Shown here one piece after another: positions 25,904-34,316 of a stretch of 64,000 nucleotides of DNA. The notes under the pieces were generated by a model, which made no database searches, was not told the DNA's origin, and saw only the letters and a program-made list of their open reading frames with translations. Source of the DNA: Aldehydirespirator sp965248735. Its GTDB lineage: Bacteria > Actinomycetota > Acidimicrobiia > Acidimicrobiales > Aldehydirespiratoraceae. Position 1 is the stretch's first letter. Each line of letters begins with the position of its first letter. Position numbers and translations under genes: made by a program. The stretch covers positions 992,001 to 1,056,000 of the forward strand of contig OZ252146.1 in assembly GCA_965248735.1 (NCBI GenBank). The letters run 5' to 3'.

Positions 25904-26335
25904 ATGCCCGATCCCGAGCCCTCCAACCGCGACCGGCCGGCGCTGAGCCTGGGATCCGACGACTGGCCAGCAACCGTCGCCGACAAGATCGTCGAGCTGG
26001 TGGACGCCGTCCGCGTTCAGAGCACCGATCGGGCCGTGTTTCTCCTGCGGGCCGTGGTCTACTGCTTGGTAGCGGCTGTGGCCGCCATCGCCGTCATCGT
26101 CCTGGTCACAATCGCCGCCATTCGCATGGCCGACGCCTACCTGCCCATCGGGGACGGGGTCGGTTCGGCGACGTGGGCGGCCCACGGCTTCATCGGATTG
26201 CTTGTGTCGCTCATCGGACTGGGAGCCTGGCGGGCTCGGACCGGATCGTCGAAGCCGGTGTACGCGGCGTTGATCGCGGACGCGGCCATCGTGGTTGGCG
26301 TCGTGTTCTACGGTGTGATCGCCGCGGTCGCTTGA
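25904..26335 (+). CDS. small membrane protein, possible phage-holin-superfamily III/DUF1469-like
   Basis: A protein of 143 aa with a polar N-terminus (residues 1-45) and three hydrophobic helices (about 47-72, 86-108 and 115-140). An amphipathic lead-in (ADKIVELVDAVRVQSTDRA) and paired helices resemble the Pfam putative actinobacterial holin-X/YqjE class, but I could not confirm the match. It lies between the anti-sigma gene and trxB on the same strand. Function unknown. Confidence 0.65.
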   Translation: MPDPEPSNRDRPALSLGSDDWPATVADKIVELVDAVRVQSTDRAVFLLRAVVYCLVAAVAAIAVIVLVTIAAIRMADAYLPIGDGVGSATWAAHGFIGLLVSLIGLGAWRARTGSSKPVYAALIADAAIVVGVVFYGVIAAVA

Positions 26336-26386
26336 GACCGACGTCGCGCCGACCGGCGAACGGACAAGGAAGGAGCACTCACTGAG

Positions 26387-27370
26387 ATGAGCCTCAACGG
26401 CCACGCTGACCGGCCGGTGGAAGTGGTGATCATCGGCTCCGGCCCGGCCGGACTCACCGCTGCGATCTACGCCGCCCGGGCCAACCTCTCGCCCGTGATC
26501 CTCGAGGGCGAGCCGAGCTCGACCAGCGACCAGCCGGGCGGCCAGCTCATGCTCACCACCGACGTCGAGAACTACCCCGGCTTTCCCGAGGGCGTCATGG
26601 GGCCCGAGTTGATGCAGCGATTCCGAGACCAGGCCCTCCGATTCGGGGCTCAGGTCCACGCGGTGAAGGCTTCCCGGGTGGACCTCTCAACGCAGCCCTA
26701 TGGCATCTGGACAGGCGAACCCGACGCGTCCGAGCCGACACTGCGAGCCTGGACGGTGATCGTGTCGACCGGCGCCCAGTCGCTCATGCTGGGGCTTGAT
26801 CGGGAAATCGAGATGGTGGGGCACGGCCTTTCCACCTGCGCGACCTGCGACGGCTTCTTCTTCCGCGACCAGCACATCGCAGTGGTCGGAGGTGGCGATT
26901 CCGCAATGGAAGAGTCCATCTTCCTCACCCGGTTCGCTTCGAAGGTGAACGTCATCCATCGCCGAGACGCCCTGAGGGCATCGAAGATCATGCAGCAGCG
27001 GGCTTTCGACAACGAGCGGATCGAGTTCATGTGGAACACCGTCGTAGAGGAGTACCTGGGCGAGTCGGCGCTCACTGGCCTGCGCATCCGCAACGCCGAT
27101 ACCGGCGAGACATCAACTTTGGGCGTGACCGGGTGCTTCATCGCCATCGGCCATCGCCCGAACACCGACCTCTTTGCGGGACAGATGGAGATGAAGGAGA
27201 ACGGCTATCTCGTCACTCAGCCCGACTCGACGAAGACCGCGGTGAAGGGCGTTTTTGCTTGCGGGGACGTGCAGGACGACTACTATCGCCAGGCCGTAAC
27301 CGCGGCGGGATCGGGTTGCATGGCCGCCATCGAGGCCGAGCGATACCTCGAGAGCCGGCACCCGCGCTGA
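26387..27370 (+). CDS. trxB: thioredoxin-disulfide reductase
   Basis: NADPH-dependent flavoprotein of 327 aa. It has the FAD-binding IIGSGPAGLTAAIYAARA, the redox-active CATC (Cys151, Cys154), the NADPH motif VVGGGDSAMEE and the C-terminal GVFACGDVQDDYYRQAVTAAGSG block. A strong AAGGAAGGAG precedes the ATG. The gene order trxB, trxA, cwlM is that of mycobacteria. The stop codon is followed immediately by a dispersed repeat copy. Confidence 0.97.
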   Translation: MSLNGHADRPVEVVIIGSGPAGLTAAIYAARANLSPVILEGEPSSTSDQPGGQLMLTTDVENYPGFPEGVMGPELMQRFRDQALRFGAQVHAVKASRVDLSTQPYGIWTGEPDASEPTLRAWTVIVSTGAQSLMLGLDREIEMVGHGLSTCATCDGFFFRDQHIAVVGGGDSAMEESIFLTRFASKVNVIHRRDALRASKIMQQRAFDNERIEFMWNTVVEEYLGESALTGLRIRNADTGETSTLGVTGCFIAIGHRPNTDLFAGQMEMKENGYLVTQPDSTKTAVKGVFACGDVQDDYYRQAVTAAGSGCMAAIEAERYLESRHPR

Positions 27371-27475
27371 GAGGCCGAGCGGAGCGAGGCCGTGGCCCGA
27401 GCGGCCCGTGAGCGCAGCGAACAAGAGCGGGAGACAACACGCTTCACCGCGAGGTGCTGACATCTACCCGTTCGG
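27371..27475. repeat. dispersed intergenic repeat, copy B
   Basis: Starts right behind the trxB stop with GAGGCCGAGCGGA, contains the 50-bp core (27382-27431, identical to copy A) and ends with the CACCGCGAGG / CTACCCG tail shared with copy A. It lies in the trxB-trxA spacer. Confidence 0.85.
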
Positions 27476-27557
27476 GGTGCCCAAGGTTCCCCAGACAACG
27501 CGCTTCCCAGTAGGGTGACCGACGCAAGGGCCGCTTCAAGACGCGTGACGCCTTACC

Positions 27558-27575
27558 TCGAATGACATGATTCGA
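27558..27575. promoter_or_regulatory. inverted repeat upstream of trxA
   Basis: TCGAAT and ATTCGA arms with a 6-bp spacer, followed by AT-rich sequence (TATAAAGGATAG) and the trxA ATG 20 nt later. The position fits an operator or part of a promoter. No regulator can be assigned. Confidence 0.4.
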
Positions 27576-27595
27576 ACGATATAAAGGATAGTAGT

Positions 27596-27922
27596 ATGGC
27601 AGGTTCTACCATCACCCTCAGTGAGATAACCTTTGACGAGCAGGTCAACGGCGCATCTACACCGGTTCTCGTGGATTTTTGGGCCGAATGGTGCGGGCCT
27701 TGCAAGATGATCGCGCCCATCCTGGACGAGATCGCGTCCGAGCAGGAGGGCAGGCTGACGGTGGCCAAGCTCAACGTGGACGATGCGCCCGGCATCGCCC
27801 GGCGATTCGGTGTCATGAGCATTCCCACCTTGATTCTCTTCAATGACGGAGAGCCGGCCAAGCGGGTGGTGGGAGCCAAGCCGAAGGCGGCTCTGCTGGG
27901 CGAGCTCGCCGAGTTCCTCTAG
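27596..27922 (+). CDS. trxA: thioredoxin
   Basis: Thioredoxin of 108 aa with the active site WAEWCGPCKMIAP (Cys33, Cys36), the conserved cis-proline loop (SIPTLILF) and the usual length. An AAGGA lies 7 nt before the ATG. It is reduced by the TrxB encoded just upstream and probably serves general cytoplasmic disulfide reduction. Confidence 0.97.
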   Translation: MAGSTITLSEITFDEQVNGASTPVLVDFWAEWCGPCKMIAPILDEIASEQEGRLTVAKLNVDDAPGIARRFGVMSIPTLILFNDGEPAKRVVGAKPKAALLGELAEFL

Positions 27923-27929
27923 CCGCGGC

Positions 27930-28919
27930 GTGCTCACCTCCCCCAGGGCCGGGGGGTTGCCGCTACGGCGCGGTGATACAGGCGAGGCCGTTCGCGATCT
28001 TCAGCGCAGGCTGGCGCTGATCGGCTACAGCACCGGCGGAGACCATCAGAAATTCGGCACCGCCACCGAAGCGTCTCTGCGCCATTTCCAGAGCGACCGC
28101 GGCCTGGTGGTCGACGGAATCTGTGGTTCTCAGTCCTGGAATGCGCTCGTGGAGGCCGATCACCGCCTAGGCGACCGGCTTCTCTACTACCGGGCCCCGA
28201 TGATGCGCGGCGATGATGTGGCGGAGCTGCAGCGTCGTCTCGGTCAGCTCGGTTTCGACGCACACTGGATCGACGGGATATTGGGGCCGAGGACGCAGGC
28301 CGCGATCCGGCAGTTCCAACAGAATGCCGGCCTTCCCGCTGACGGCGTGGTTGGGCGGTCCACGGTCGAGGCCCTCGACAGGCTCACCAGACGCGCCGCA
28401 GATGAAGTCACCATCTCCGAGGTGCGCGAGCACGAGCGCCTTCGACACCAGCCGAGCGGGGTGGAAGGCCGACGCATAGTGATCGGCGACACGGGCGAAC
28501 TGCCCGTGATCGCCCAGGCGGTCGCCCGCCGCCTGCGCCAAGCCGGGGCTGAGGTGCTGTCGTTCAGCACACCGGACCTGAGCCACCAGGCCCGAACCTC
28601 GAATCAGTGGAACGGCGACATGTATCTGGGCGTGACCCTGGCAGTCGACAATCTCGGCGTCTCGTACTTCGCCACGCGAGGGTTCGAGTCGGTGGGAGGT
28701 CGAGCTCTGGCACAACGCTGCTCAGCAGCGCTCACTCCGCTGCTCCCGGAACCCACCCCAGCCAGAGCGATGCGGTTGCCCATTCTTCGTGAGACCCGAA
28801 TGCCGGCCGTGTGGTGTCGCCTGGGTCCCGGTTCGATCGTGGTACCTCGGACTCCCGGCATCGCGCAGGCTCTGGCCGAGGCAGTTACCGACTGGTGTCT
28901 TCATCCTGGACTATATTGA
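27930..28919 (+). CDS. cwlM: CwlM-like protein: two peptidoglycan-binding domains plus pseudo-amidase
   Basis: From GTG 27930, 7 nt after trxA, the protein has about 329 aa. Two PG_binding_1 domains come first (about 8-70: RRGDTGEAVRDLQRRLALIGY; about 80-145: MRGDDVAELQRRLGQLGF), followed by a domain with the Amidase_3 outline (VEGRRIVIGDTGE, RLRQAGAEVLSF, YLGVTLAV, MPAVWCRLGPGS). The zinc and catalytic positions of true amidases are lost: no His in the first motif, TLAVD where SIHANA is expected, and Arg in place of the last Glu. Mycobacterial CwlM in the same genomic place regulates MurA rather than cutting peptidoglycan. No signal peptide is visible, consistent with a cytoplasmic role. Confidence 0.88.
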   Translation: MLTSPRAGGLPLRRGDTGEAVRDLQRRLALIGYSTGGDHQKFGTATEASLRHFQSDRGLVVDGICGSQSWNALVEADHRLGDRLLYYRAPMMRGDDVAELQRRLGQLGFDAHWIDGILGPRTQAAIRQFQQNAGLPADGVVGRSTVEALDRLTRRAADEVTISEVREHERLRHQPSGVEGRRIVIGDTGELPVIAQAVARRLRQAGAEVLSFSTPDLSHQARTSNQWNGDMYLGVTLAVDNLGVSYFATRGFESVGGRALAQRCSAALTPLLPEPTPARAMRLPILRETRMPAVWCRLGPGSIVVPRTPGIAQALAEAVTDWCLHPGLY

Positions 28920-28986
28920 AATATAATATAAACAAGGTTTGTTCAATCACGGTCAGCAATAATTGCGGTCATCGATACTCTGGTCA

Positions 28987-29856
28987 TCACATAATCAAGT
29001 GATAGATGCGCTCCAAGTCGGACAGCCCGCTGAACTGGATCGTAATCCTGCCCCTGCTCTTGCCCAGCTTGACGGACACCCGAGTGTCAAGTCTCGTCGA
29101 CAGAAGGTCCTCCAACTCAAGGACGCCAGCCTGAATCTCATTGGAGCCAGATACTCCGTTCTCGCCGGATTGGGCTGCGACGACTTCCTGCGAGGCGACG
29201 TGATTCTCGGCAACCCTGCGCTCCGCTTCCCGCACCGTCAGGTTCTCGCGGACAATCTCCTCAGCCAGAGCTTGACGAGCTTCGTCGTCCTCAAGAGCAA
29301 GCAATGCTCGTCCATGGCCTGCTGAGAGATGGCCCTCTACCACGAGTCGCTGCACCGAGGGAGCCAAGTTCAGCAGTCGCACGGTATTCGCGACCGCTGA
29401 GCGGGAGCGTCCGACCCGAGCCGCGACATCCTCCTGAGTCAAACCGAAGTCGTCCATCAGCTGCCTGTAGGCCGCAGCCTCTTCGAGGGCGTTGAGATCC
29501 TGGCGGTGAACGTTCTCCACGACCGCAGCCTCAAGCGTTCCCTTGTCGTCGGCAGAGCGCACAAGCGCGGGGATGCTTCTGAGGCCGGCGCGTTGAGCGG
29601 CACGCCAACGCCGCTCGCCTGCAATGATTTCATATCCTTCTATGGCTTGGCGAACAATGATCGGTTGTATCACCCCCACCTCGGTAATGGACGCGGCTAG
29701 TGCCGTCAGGGTCTCCTCATCGAATCGGCCCCTCGGCTGGTACGGATTGGGCACGATGTGAACTATGTCTATGTCTTGGAAGGCCGACTCGGTCGTGTCC
29801 GACTCAATCGGGATCAGGGCCCCAAGGCCCTTCCCAAGGCCACTACGGCGTGACAC
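28987..29856 (-). CDS. parB: chromosome partitioning protein ParB
   Basis: CTP-dependent centromere-binding clamp, 289 aa from a GTG at 29854-29856 with GGAGG 6 nt upstream. It has the typical N-terminal RRSGLGKGLGALIP, the nucleotide-binding GERRWRAA (80-87), the ENVHRQDLNALEEA box, the helix-turn-helix LTQEDVAARVGRSRSAVANT and a C-terminal dimerisation domain. It overlaps parA by 14 nt. A parS site lies upstream of parA. The 67-nt AT-rich gap to cwlM is a convergent junction with no clear terminator. Confidence 0.96.
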   Translation of the reverse strand: MSRRSGLGKGLGALIPIESDTTESAFQDIDIVHIVPNPYQPRGRFDEETLTALAASITEVGVIQPIIVRQAIEGYEIIAGERRWRAAQRAGLRSIPALVRSADDKGTLEAAVVENVHRQDLNALEEAAAYRQLMDDFGLTQEDVAARVGRSRSAVANTVRLLNLAPSVQRLVVEGHLSAGHGRALLALEDDEARQALAEEIVRENLTVREAERRVAENHVASQEVVAAQSGENGVSGSNEIQAGVLELEDLLSTRLDTRVSVKLGKSRGRITIQFSGLSDLERIYHLIM

Positions 29857-30637
29857 GAAGCACCTCCTTTGCCAGGGCGCGATAGGCCGTCGCACCCTTG
29901 GATAGAGAATCATAGAGAGTGATCGGTTGGCCGAATGACGGCGCCTCACTAAGGCGAACCGTGCGCGGCACGACTTGCCAGCAGACCTTGCCCCCGTAGT
30001 GGGCTCTGACTTCTCGAGCGACATCTCGCGACAAGTTCGTCCGTGCGTCGTACATCGTGAGGATGATTGTCGTCAGCTCCAAACCCGAATTTAGGCTCCG
30101 TTGCACCATCCCGATGTTCCGAACCAGTTGAGTCAGCCCTTCGAGGGCAAAGTACTCCGTCTGGATGGGCACCATCACCTCGTCGGCTGCCGTCAGCCCA
30201 TTGATGGTCAGCAGACCGAGCGAGGGCGGACAGTCGATCATGATGATGTCGTATTCCGCGACGGCGCGGGAAATCGCCTCCTTGAGCCTGCCTTCTCTGC
30301 TGAAGGCGGACACCAGCTCGATCTCTGCGCCCGCGAGGTCCAGACTGGAGGGCGCAATGTACAGACCCTTAATCATGGTCGGCTCCACGATCTCTTCGAG
30401 TTCGATATCTTGCAGTAGAACCTCGTAAATGGAGGCATCCAAGCCTCGAGGATTGAGTCCCACACTGGTTGTGGCGTTCGCCTGAGGATCGAGGTCGACT
30501 ACAAGCGTCTTGAGCCTTCGCTCGGCGAAGCAGGCAGAGAGATTGACCGTCGTGGTCGTCTTGCCCACACCACCCTTTTGGTTGGCCACTGCGAAGACCC
30601 GGGCGCGAGCGTCAGCCCGCTGCTGTGCGATACCCAC
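29843..30637 (-). CDS. parA: chromosome partitioning ATPase ParA (Soj)
   Basis: Deviant-Walker ATPase of 264 aa: NQKGGVGKTTTTVNLS (Walker A at 21-29), IIMIDCPPSLGLLTING (A'/Walker B) and the C-terminal SEAPSFGQPITLYDSLSKGA box. With ParB and parS it segregates chromosome origins. It is downstream of rsmG in the origin block, the standard actinobacterial arrangement. Confidence 0.97.
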   Translation of the reverse strand: MGIAQQRADARARVFAVANQKGGVGKTTTTVNLSACFAERRLKTLVVDLDPQANATTSVGLNPRGLDASIYEVLLQDIELEEIVEPTMIKGLYIAPSSLDLAGAEIELVSAFSREGRLKEAISRAVAEYDIIMIDCPPSLGLLTINGLTAADEVMVPIQTEYFALEGLTQLVRNIGMVQRSLNSGLELTTIILTMYDARTNLSRDVAREVRAHYGGKVCWQVVPRTVRLSEAPSFGQPITLYDSLSKGATAYRALAKEVLRVTP

Positions 30638-30704
30638 GACAAGGGCTCCCTTCGCTTACAGACACCCAACGGTGGCATACGGATGGTCGAGAGTCAAGCA
30701 TTCA

Positions 30705-30720
30705 CGTTTCACGTGAAACA
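30705..30720. promoter_or_regulatory. parS centromere site
   Basis: CGTTTCACGTGAAACA, a 14-bp perfect palindrome (GTTTCACGTGAAAC at 30706-30719) matching the universal parS consensus at 15 of 16 positions. It lies in the 98-bp gap between parA and rsmG, about 4 kb from oriC. This is the ParB nucleation site. Confidence 0.97.
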
Positions 30721-30735
30721 GGAGAGCGCTCTCAA

Positions 30736-31416
30736 TCAGCCTTGGAGGCCCCGCGAATAGGTGCCGAGCGGAGACCGACGCCGGGCAGCACGCCGACGGG
30801 GGAGCCCAGGCGGGGCTGGGCCCACCCTCGTGACCGAGACAAAGCTGCCGTACTGCGTCGACCACTGCCCCGACAATTCACAAGCTGTTTTCGCCAGCGG
30901 CAACTTCTCCCACTGGTGCCTAGTGGCCGCCGACACCGACACGACGAGCGATCCGCCAGTCCTTACCAGCGGTAGGCCGCACTCGGCCAACTCGGGTGCA
31001 GGACCGAACAGCCGGGCCACTACTCCATCGAGGGTCTCACGAGCCTCTGAGCGGCTGGCGAGGTCCTCAACTAGCGCGTGCTCAACCATCATCCGTCCAG
31101 ACAGGTCCGCGGCCACGACCGCTCGCTCCGCCAGATCACAGCGTCGTTCGCTGGCATCCACCAGGGTCCAACGCGACATCGGCAACTCCAACGCCAGCAG
31201 AATCCCGACTGCGCCCGCACCAGCGCCACAATCGACAAACTTGCCGACCGGCAGTTCCCGCCAGTCATCCAAGATGAATCCGGACGCGTGGCGACGCAAC
31301 GCGTCGAGCGACAAACGTCCCATGACACCCGCGGCTCGAGCCGGTGCCCATGCCTCCTCCAAGCGCCTCAGCAGCTGAGGCTCGATTGCGGCGAGCGGCC
31401 GCGGAGAGGGCAACAC
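30736..31416 (-). CDS. rsmG: 16S rRNA (guanine-N7) methyltransferase RsmG
   Basis: SAM-dependent methyltransferase of 226 aa, which methylates G527 of 16S rRNA. The SAM loop is VDCGAGAGAVGILLALE, and the following acidic motif is LVDASERRCDL. Family identity is also supported by position between jag and parA. It is more divergent than most RsmG proteins (FVDCGAG instead of DVGSGAG; no obvious K.GG.W block), and the C-terminal 25 residues are Arg/Pro-rich. Function in methylation is therefore inferred from fold and synteny. Confidence 0.88.
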   Translation of the reverse strand: MLPSPRPLAAIEPQLLRRLEEAWAPARAAGVMGRLSLDALRRHASGFILDDWRELPVGKFVDCGAGAGAVGILLALELPMSRWTLVDASERRCDLAERAVVAADLSGRMMVEHALVEDLASRSEARETLDGVVARLFGPAPELAECGLPLVRTGGSLVVSVSAATRHQWEKLPLAKTACELSGQWSTQYGSFVSVTRVGPAPPGLPRRRAARRRSPLGTYSRGLQG

Positions 31417-31420
31417 GCGC

Positions 31421-32344
31421 TCAGTCGGGCAGTGCTCCGATGATCACTCGTCTATGGGGGTCCTCGCCCTCGCTGCGGCTCTCGACCTGCTCAATGCCAG
31501 CGATGACATCGTGAATGATCTTCCGATCAAGCCGATTCATCGGCTCAAGGGCGATCTCCTGACCCGACTCGACCGCTTGTTGGGCCACCTCGATAGTGAA
31601 CTCAGTCAGAGCTGCCGCCCGACGAGCACGGATCCCGCCCACGTCCATACGAATCTTGCCTTCTCGCGTGGTGCCGCCTGATCTCTGCAGCACAGTGCGG
31701 ACCAGTTCATCAATGGCTTGGGCGGTGGCGCCACGCCGGCCAACAAGAAGTCCTATGTCTTCTCCATCCGCTTCGATCCTCATGATGCCGTCCTCTACGT
31801 CGCTCCTCGTGAACGTGAGAGGAACGTCCAGAGCGTCTGCGACCCCCCTGACGAACGACTCTGCAAGGTCGGCCTGCTCAAGGAGCGAAGGCCCTGTGTC
31901 GTAATCCATCATTGGCTCCCTATTCTTCTTGTCGCTATTCTTCTTGTCGTTGCCGCCTCGTCGGTGCCCGAGACTACCGCTGTCATTCCGACCGTTGTCG
32001 GCGCGAGGTGGCACGTCGGTCGGCGGGTTCGTCGAGGTCCGGCGATTCGTACGAGCACTCGATTGCGATGCGGAGCCAGCAGGCCGTGCCGCTTCGGATC
32101 GTTTCGAGGATCCAGATCCAGACTTGCGGCTGTTGCGGCCGCGCCCCTTGCCTTCCTTGGATCGTACTTGCGTGGGGATCACGCGGGCCCTCACCCGTGC
32201 TTCTTGCCTAATTCTGCCGAACAGCCCGACCCGCTCCTCCGACAGCACTTCGAACTCCGCGTCAGACTCATGTACCCCAAGATGAATCAACGCCTGCTCT
32301 TTGGCTCGCTCCACTGATGATGCTGTAATCTCAAGCCATTCCAT
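31421..32344 (-). CDS. jag: Jag/KhpB (EloR) RNA-binding protein
   Basis: A protein of 307 aa with the Jag N-terminal domain (MEWLEITASSVERAKEQALIHL; 1-52, ending with LFGRIRQEARVRARV), a low-complexity Ser/Arg/Gly/Asn linker (about 55-150), a KH domain (GLLVGRRGATAQAIDELVRTVL) and an R3H domain (LEPMNRLDRKIIHDVIAGIEQV). KhpB binds RNA and links cell elongation with translation in Gram-positives. It lies between yidC and rsmG. The linker is unusually long. Confidence 0.95.
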   Translation of the reverse strand: MEWLEITASSVERAKEQALIHLGVHESDAEFEVLSEERVGLFGRIRQEARVRARVIPTQVRSKEGKGRGRNSRKSGSGSSKRSEAARPAGSASQSSARTNRRTSTNPPTDVPPRADNGRNDSGSLGHRRGGNDKKNSDKKNREPMMDYDTGPSLLEQADLAESFVRGVADALDVPLTFTRSDVEDGIMRIEADGEDIGLLVGRRGATAQAIDELVRTVLQRSGGTTREGKIRMDVGGIRARRAAALTEFTIEVAQQAVESGQEIALEPMNRLDRKIIHDVIAGIEQVESRSEGEDPHRRVIIGALPD

Positions 32345-32378
32345 TGCTCATTCATGCCCTTCATGCACGAGACGACCG

Positions 32379-33740
32379 TCAACGCCTCTTCTTCTTGTTC
32401 CTGCTGCGGTTCTGGTGGCTCCGCTTCGGACCCGAGCCGGGCGGCGTGGTGCGGCCGCCTCCGGTCCGATTGGTGGAACGGCTCCGCGAGGGAGCCTTGC
32501 CAGTCCGCCCACTCTTAGTCCTCTGTTGAGATGGCGGCCCCTTGCGGGCGGGCCGGTCGGCCTCGGAGGCGTCCCGCTTGCGGGCGGGCCGGTCGGCCTC
32601 GGAGGCGTCCCCCTTGCGGGCGGGAGCCTCGTCCCTCTTGGGTCCCCCGTCCCTCCTGCGGGCAGGAGCCCTACCCCGCGTCGTCGCCGCGTCCCGCTTG
32701 CGGACAGGAGTTCCGGCCTTCTTGGGTCCCCCGTCCCTCCTGCGGGCAGGAGCCCTACCCCGCGTCGTCGCCGCGTCCCGCTTCGGCGTCGGCGCTCCCT
32801 TCCGTTCCGTGGTCGACCTGGGCGATGGCCCCTTGGCTTCAACCTCGCTCGAGCCCCCGTCTGCGGCCGCAACTCGCTGCTTGGCCACCTTCGCCCCAAG
32901 GGAGTCCTCGCCCCGGTAGAAGGATCGGGTGATGTAGGCCTGTTGCGCAATGCGGACCAAGTTCGAGACGATGAAGTAGGTCACAACCGCGGCCGGCATC
33001 AAATAAGCGAACACCGGCAGCATGTACGGGATCAGCTTCATCATCATCTGCTGCTGTGGGTTGACCGCGGCGCCGCTCTGCCGTCCTTGGATCTGGCGCT
33101 GCTGGACGAGGCTCGTGATCAGCACCACAAGGATCATCAACAAGTAGGGGAGCGCCAGGACGATGTTGTCGGATATGGCAGAGCTCGCGCTCCGGGATAG
33201 ATCGACTCCCAAGGAGACCATCTCAACGTCTTTGCTCAGACTCTCATAGAGATCGGTGTCCCTGGACAGAAAGTCCGGATCGAACGCCAGGTCGCCTCTA
33301 AGAATGGGGGTCTTTGCGTACTCAGGCACCCCTCCGAACGCGGTGTCGGCATAGCGGCGCGAGGTGAAACCGAGCTGGGTTCCCACCTCGGTCGTCCGTC
33401 TGGTAAGCCCATCCACGACGCGGTACATGACTAGGAAGATCGGGCCTTGCACCAGCATCGGAAGCACACACCCGACCGGATTGAGCCCATGCTCCTTGTA
33501 AAACGCCGCGGTGGCCTCATTCATGGCCTGGCGGTCGCCCCTGTGCTGGCTCTGAAGTTTCTTCAGCTCGGGCATGTGCTGCTGCATCTGCAGCATGTTC
33601 CGTGTCATCTTCAACGTGAGCGGGGTCACCGCGACCACGGCAGTCAGGGTCAGAAGGGCAATGGCAATGCCATAATTCGGCACAAGGGAGTAGAACCAGG
33701 CGAGCACTGCGGTGACGACATCGAACAGGGGATCAAACAT
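32379..33740 (-). CDS. yidC: membrane protein insertase YidC with repetitive basic tail
   Basis: YidC/Oxa1 insertase of 453 aa. The membrane core (about 1-290) includes PNYGIAIALLTLTAVVAVTP, LKMTRNMLQMQQHMPELKKLQ, NPVGCVLPMLVQGPIFLVMY and YLMPAAVVTYFIVSNLVRIAQQ. From about residue 300 to the end it becomes a very basic, repetitive tail (KRDAATTRGRAPARRRDGG twice, DASEADRPARK twice, then RSTNRTGGGRTTP). Tails like this in other YidC proteins contact the ribosome. It overlaps yidD. Confidence 0.95.
   Translation of the reverse strand: MFDPLFDVVTAVLAWFYSLVPNYGIAIALLTLTAVVAVTPLTLKMTRNMLQMQQHMPELKKLQSQHRGDRQAMNEATAAFYKEHGLNPVGCVLPMLVQGPIFLVMYRVVDGLTRRTTEVGTQLGFTSRRYADTAFGGVPEYAKTPILRGDLAFDPDFLSRDTDLYESLSKDVEMVSLGVDLSRSASSAISDNIVLALPYLLMILVVLITSLVQQRQIQGRQSGAAVNPQQQMMMKLIPYMLPVFAYLMPAAVVTYFIVSNLVRIAQQAYITRSFYRGEDSLGAKVAKQRVAAADGGSSEVEAKGPSPRSTTERKGAPTPKRDAATTRGRAPARRRDGGPKKAGTPVRKRDAATTRGRAPARRRDGGPKRDEAPARKGDASEADRPARKRDASEADRPARKGPPSQQRTKSGRTGKAPSRSRSTNRTGGGRTTPPGSGPKRSHQNRSRNKKKRR
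32630..32785. repeat. direct repeats in the yidC tail
   Basis: An almost exact segment of about 55 bp occurs at about 32647-32700 and again at about 32729-32782, encoding the two KRDAATTRGRAPARRRDGG units. A second, shorter pair (about 30 bp, DASEADRPARK) lies at 32530-32610. Frame is kept throughout. Confidence 0.75.
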
Positions 33741-33990
33741 CGATCACCCTTACAGGTTCTCCGCTGTGCCGAGGCGCGGGCACCGGGTCCCACCCCGTCG
33801 AACCCCAGGGATGGCACCGGGCTAGACGGCACGCCGCCAGCCAGACTCCGCGCAGCGTTCCGTGCGCCCGCAGCGCTTCCAGTGCATAGGCCGAACACGA
33901 CGGAACGTAACGGCACACCGGCGGGCGGCCCCTTCGGGCGAGCTGGCAGGCTCGTACGCCAAGGCAAGCGAGCCGAGTCGAGAACCTCAT
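33733..33990 (-). CDS. yidD: membrane protein insertion efficiency factor YidD
   Basis: A small protein of 85 aa with the YidD hallmarks CRYVPSCSAYALEALRAHG and RCHPWGSTGWDPVP, including the conserved cysteines. It assists YidC-dependent insertion. It overlaps both rnpA (ATGA) and yidC, as is usual for the rpmH-rnpA-yidD-yidC operon. Confidence 0.95.
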   Translation of the reverse strand: MRFSTRLACLGVRACQLARRGRPPVCRYVPSCSAYALEALRAHGTLRGVWLAACRLARCHPWGSTGWDPVPAPRHSGEPVRVIDV

Positions 33991-34316
33991 TGGCTCCGGA
34001 AGTCCTTCAAAAGCTCGCTCATCGTTGCTCGCAACTCGGCCGCTGAGAGGCGCTCAAGCGGCGCCGAGACGCCCAAACGGTACTCCCCGTCGGCCAGCAC
34101 CACCGCTCCGTCGCGGGCGAGCTCCCGGAGCGTCTCCCGGACGCGACGGCGGGCACGGTTGCGTACGACCGCGGTTCCCACGGACTTGGGCACCGCCAGA
34201 TGGACGCGCGCCACTCCAGGGGCGGCGTGAAACGACACCCTCAAGGGGCCGCGGCGGGAGTTCACTGCGACCGGAGGCGGGTTGCATGCTCTCCGGCCCA
34301 TTGACGAGCCCCTCAC
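33987..34316 (-). CDS. rnpA: ribonuclease P protein component
   Basis: Protein subunit of RNase P, 109 aa. The RNA-binding motif is VRNRARRRVRETLREL, with the N-terminal VSFHAAPGVARVHLAVPKSVG and C-terminal SAAELRATMSELL supporting it. It overlaps rpmH and yidD by 4 nt each. Confidence 0.95.
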   Translation of the reverse strand: MRGSSMGRRACNPPPVAVNSRRGPLRVSFHAAPGVARVHLAVPKSVGTAVVRNRARRRVRETLRELARDGAVVLADGEYRLGVSAPLERLSAAELRATMSELLKDFRSQ

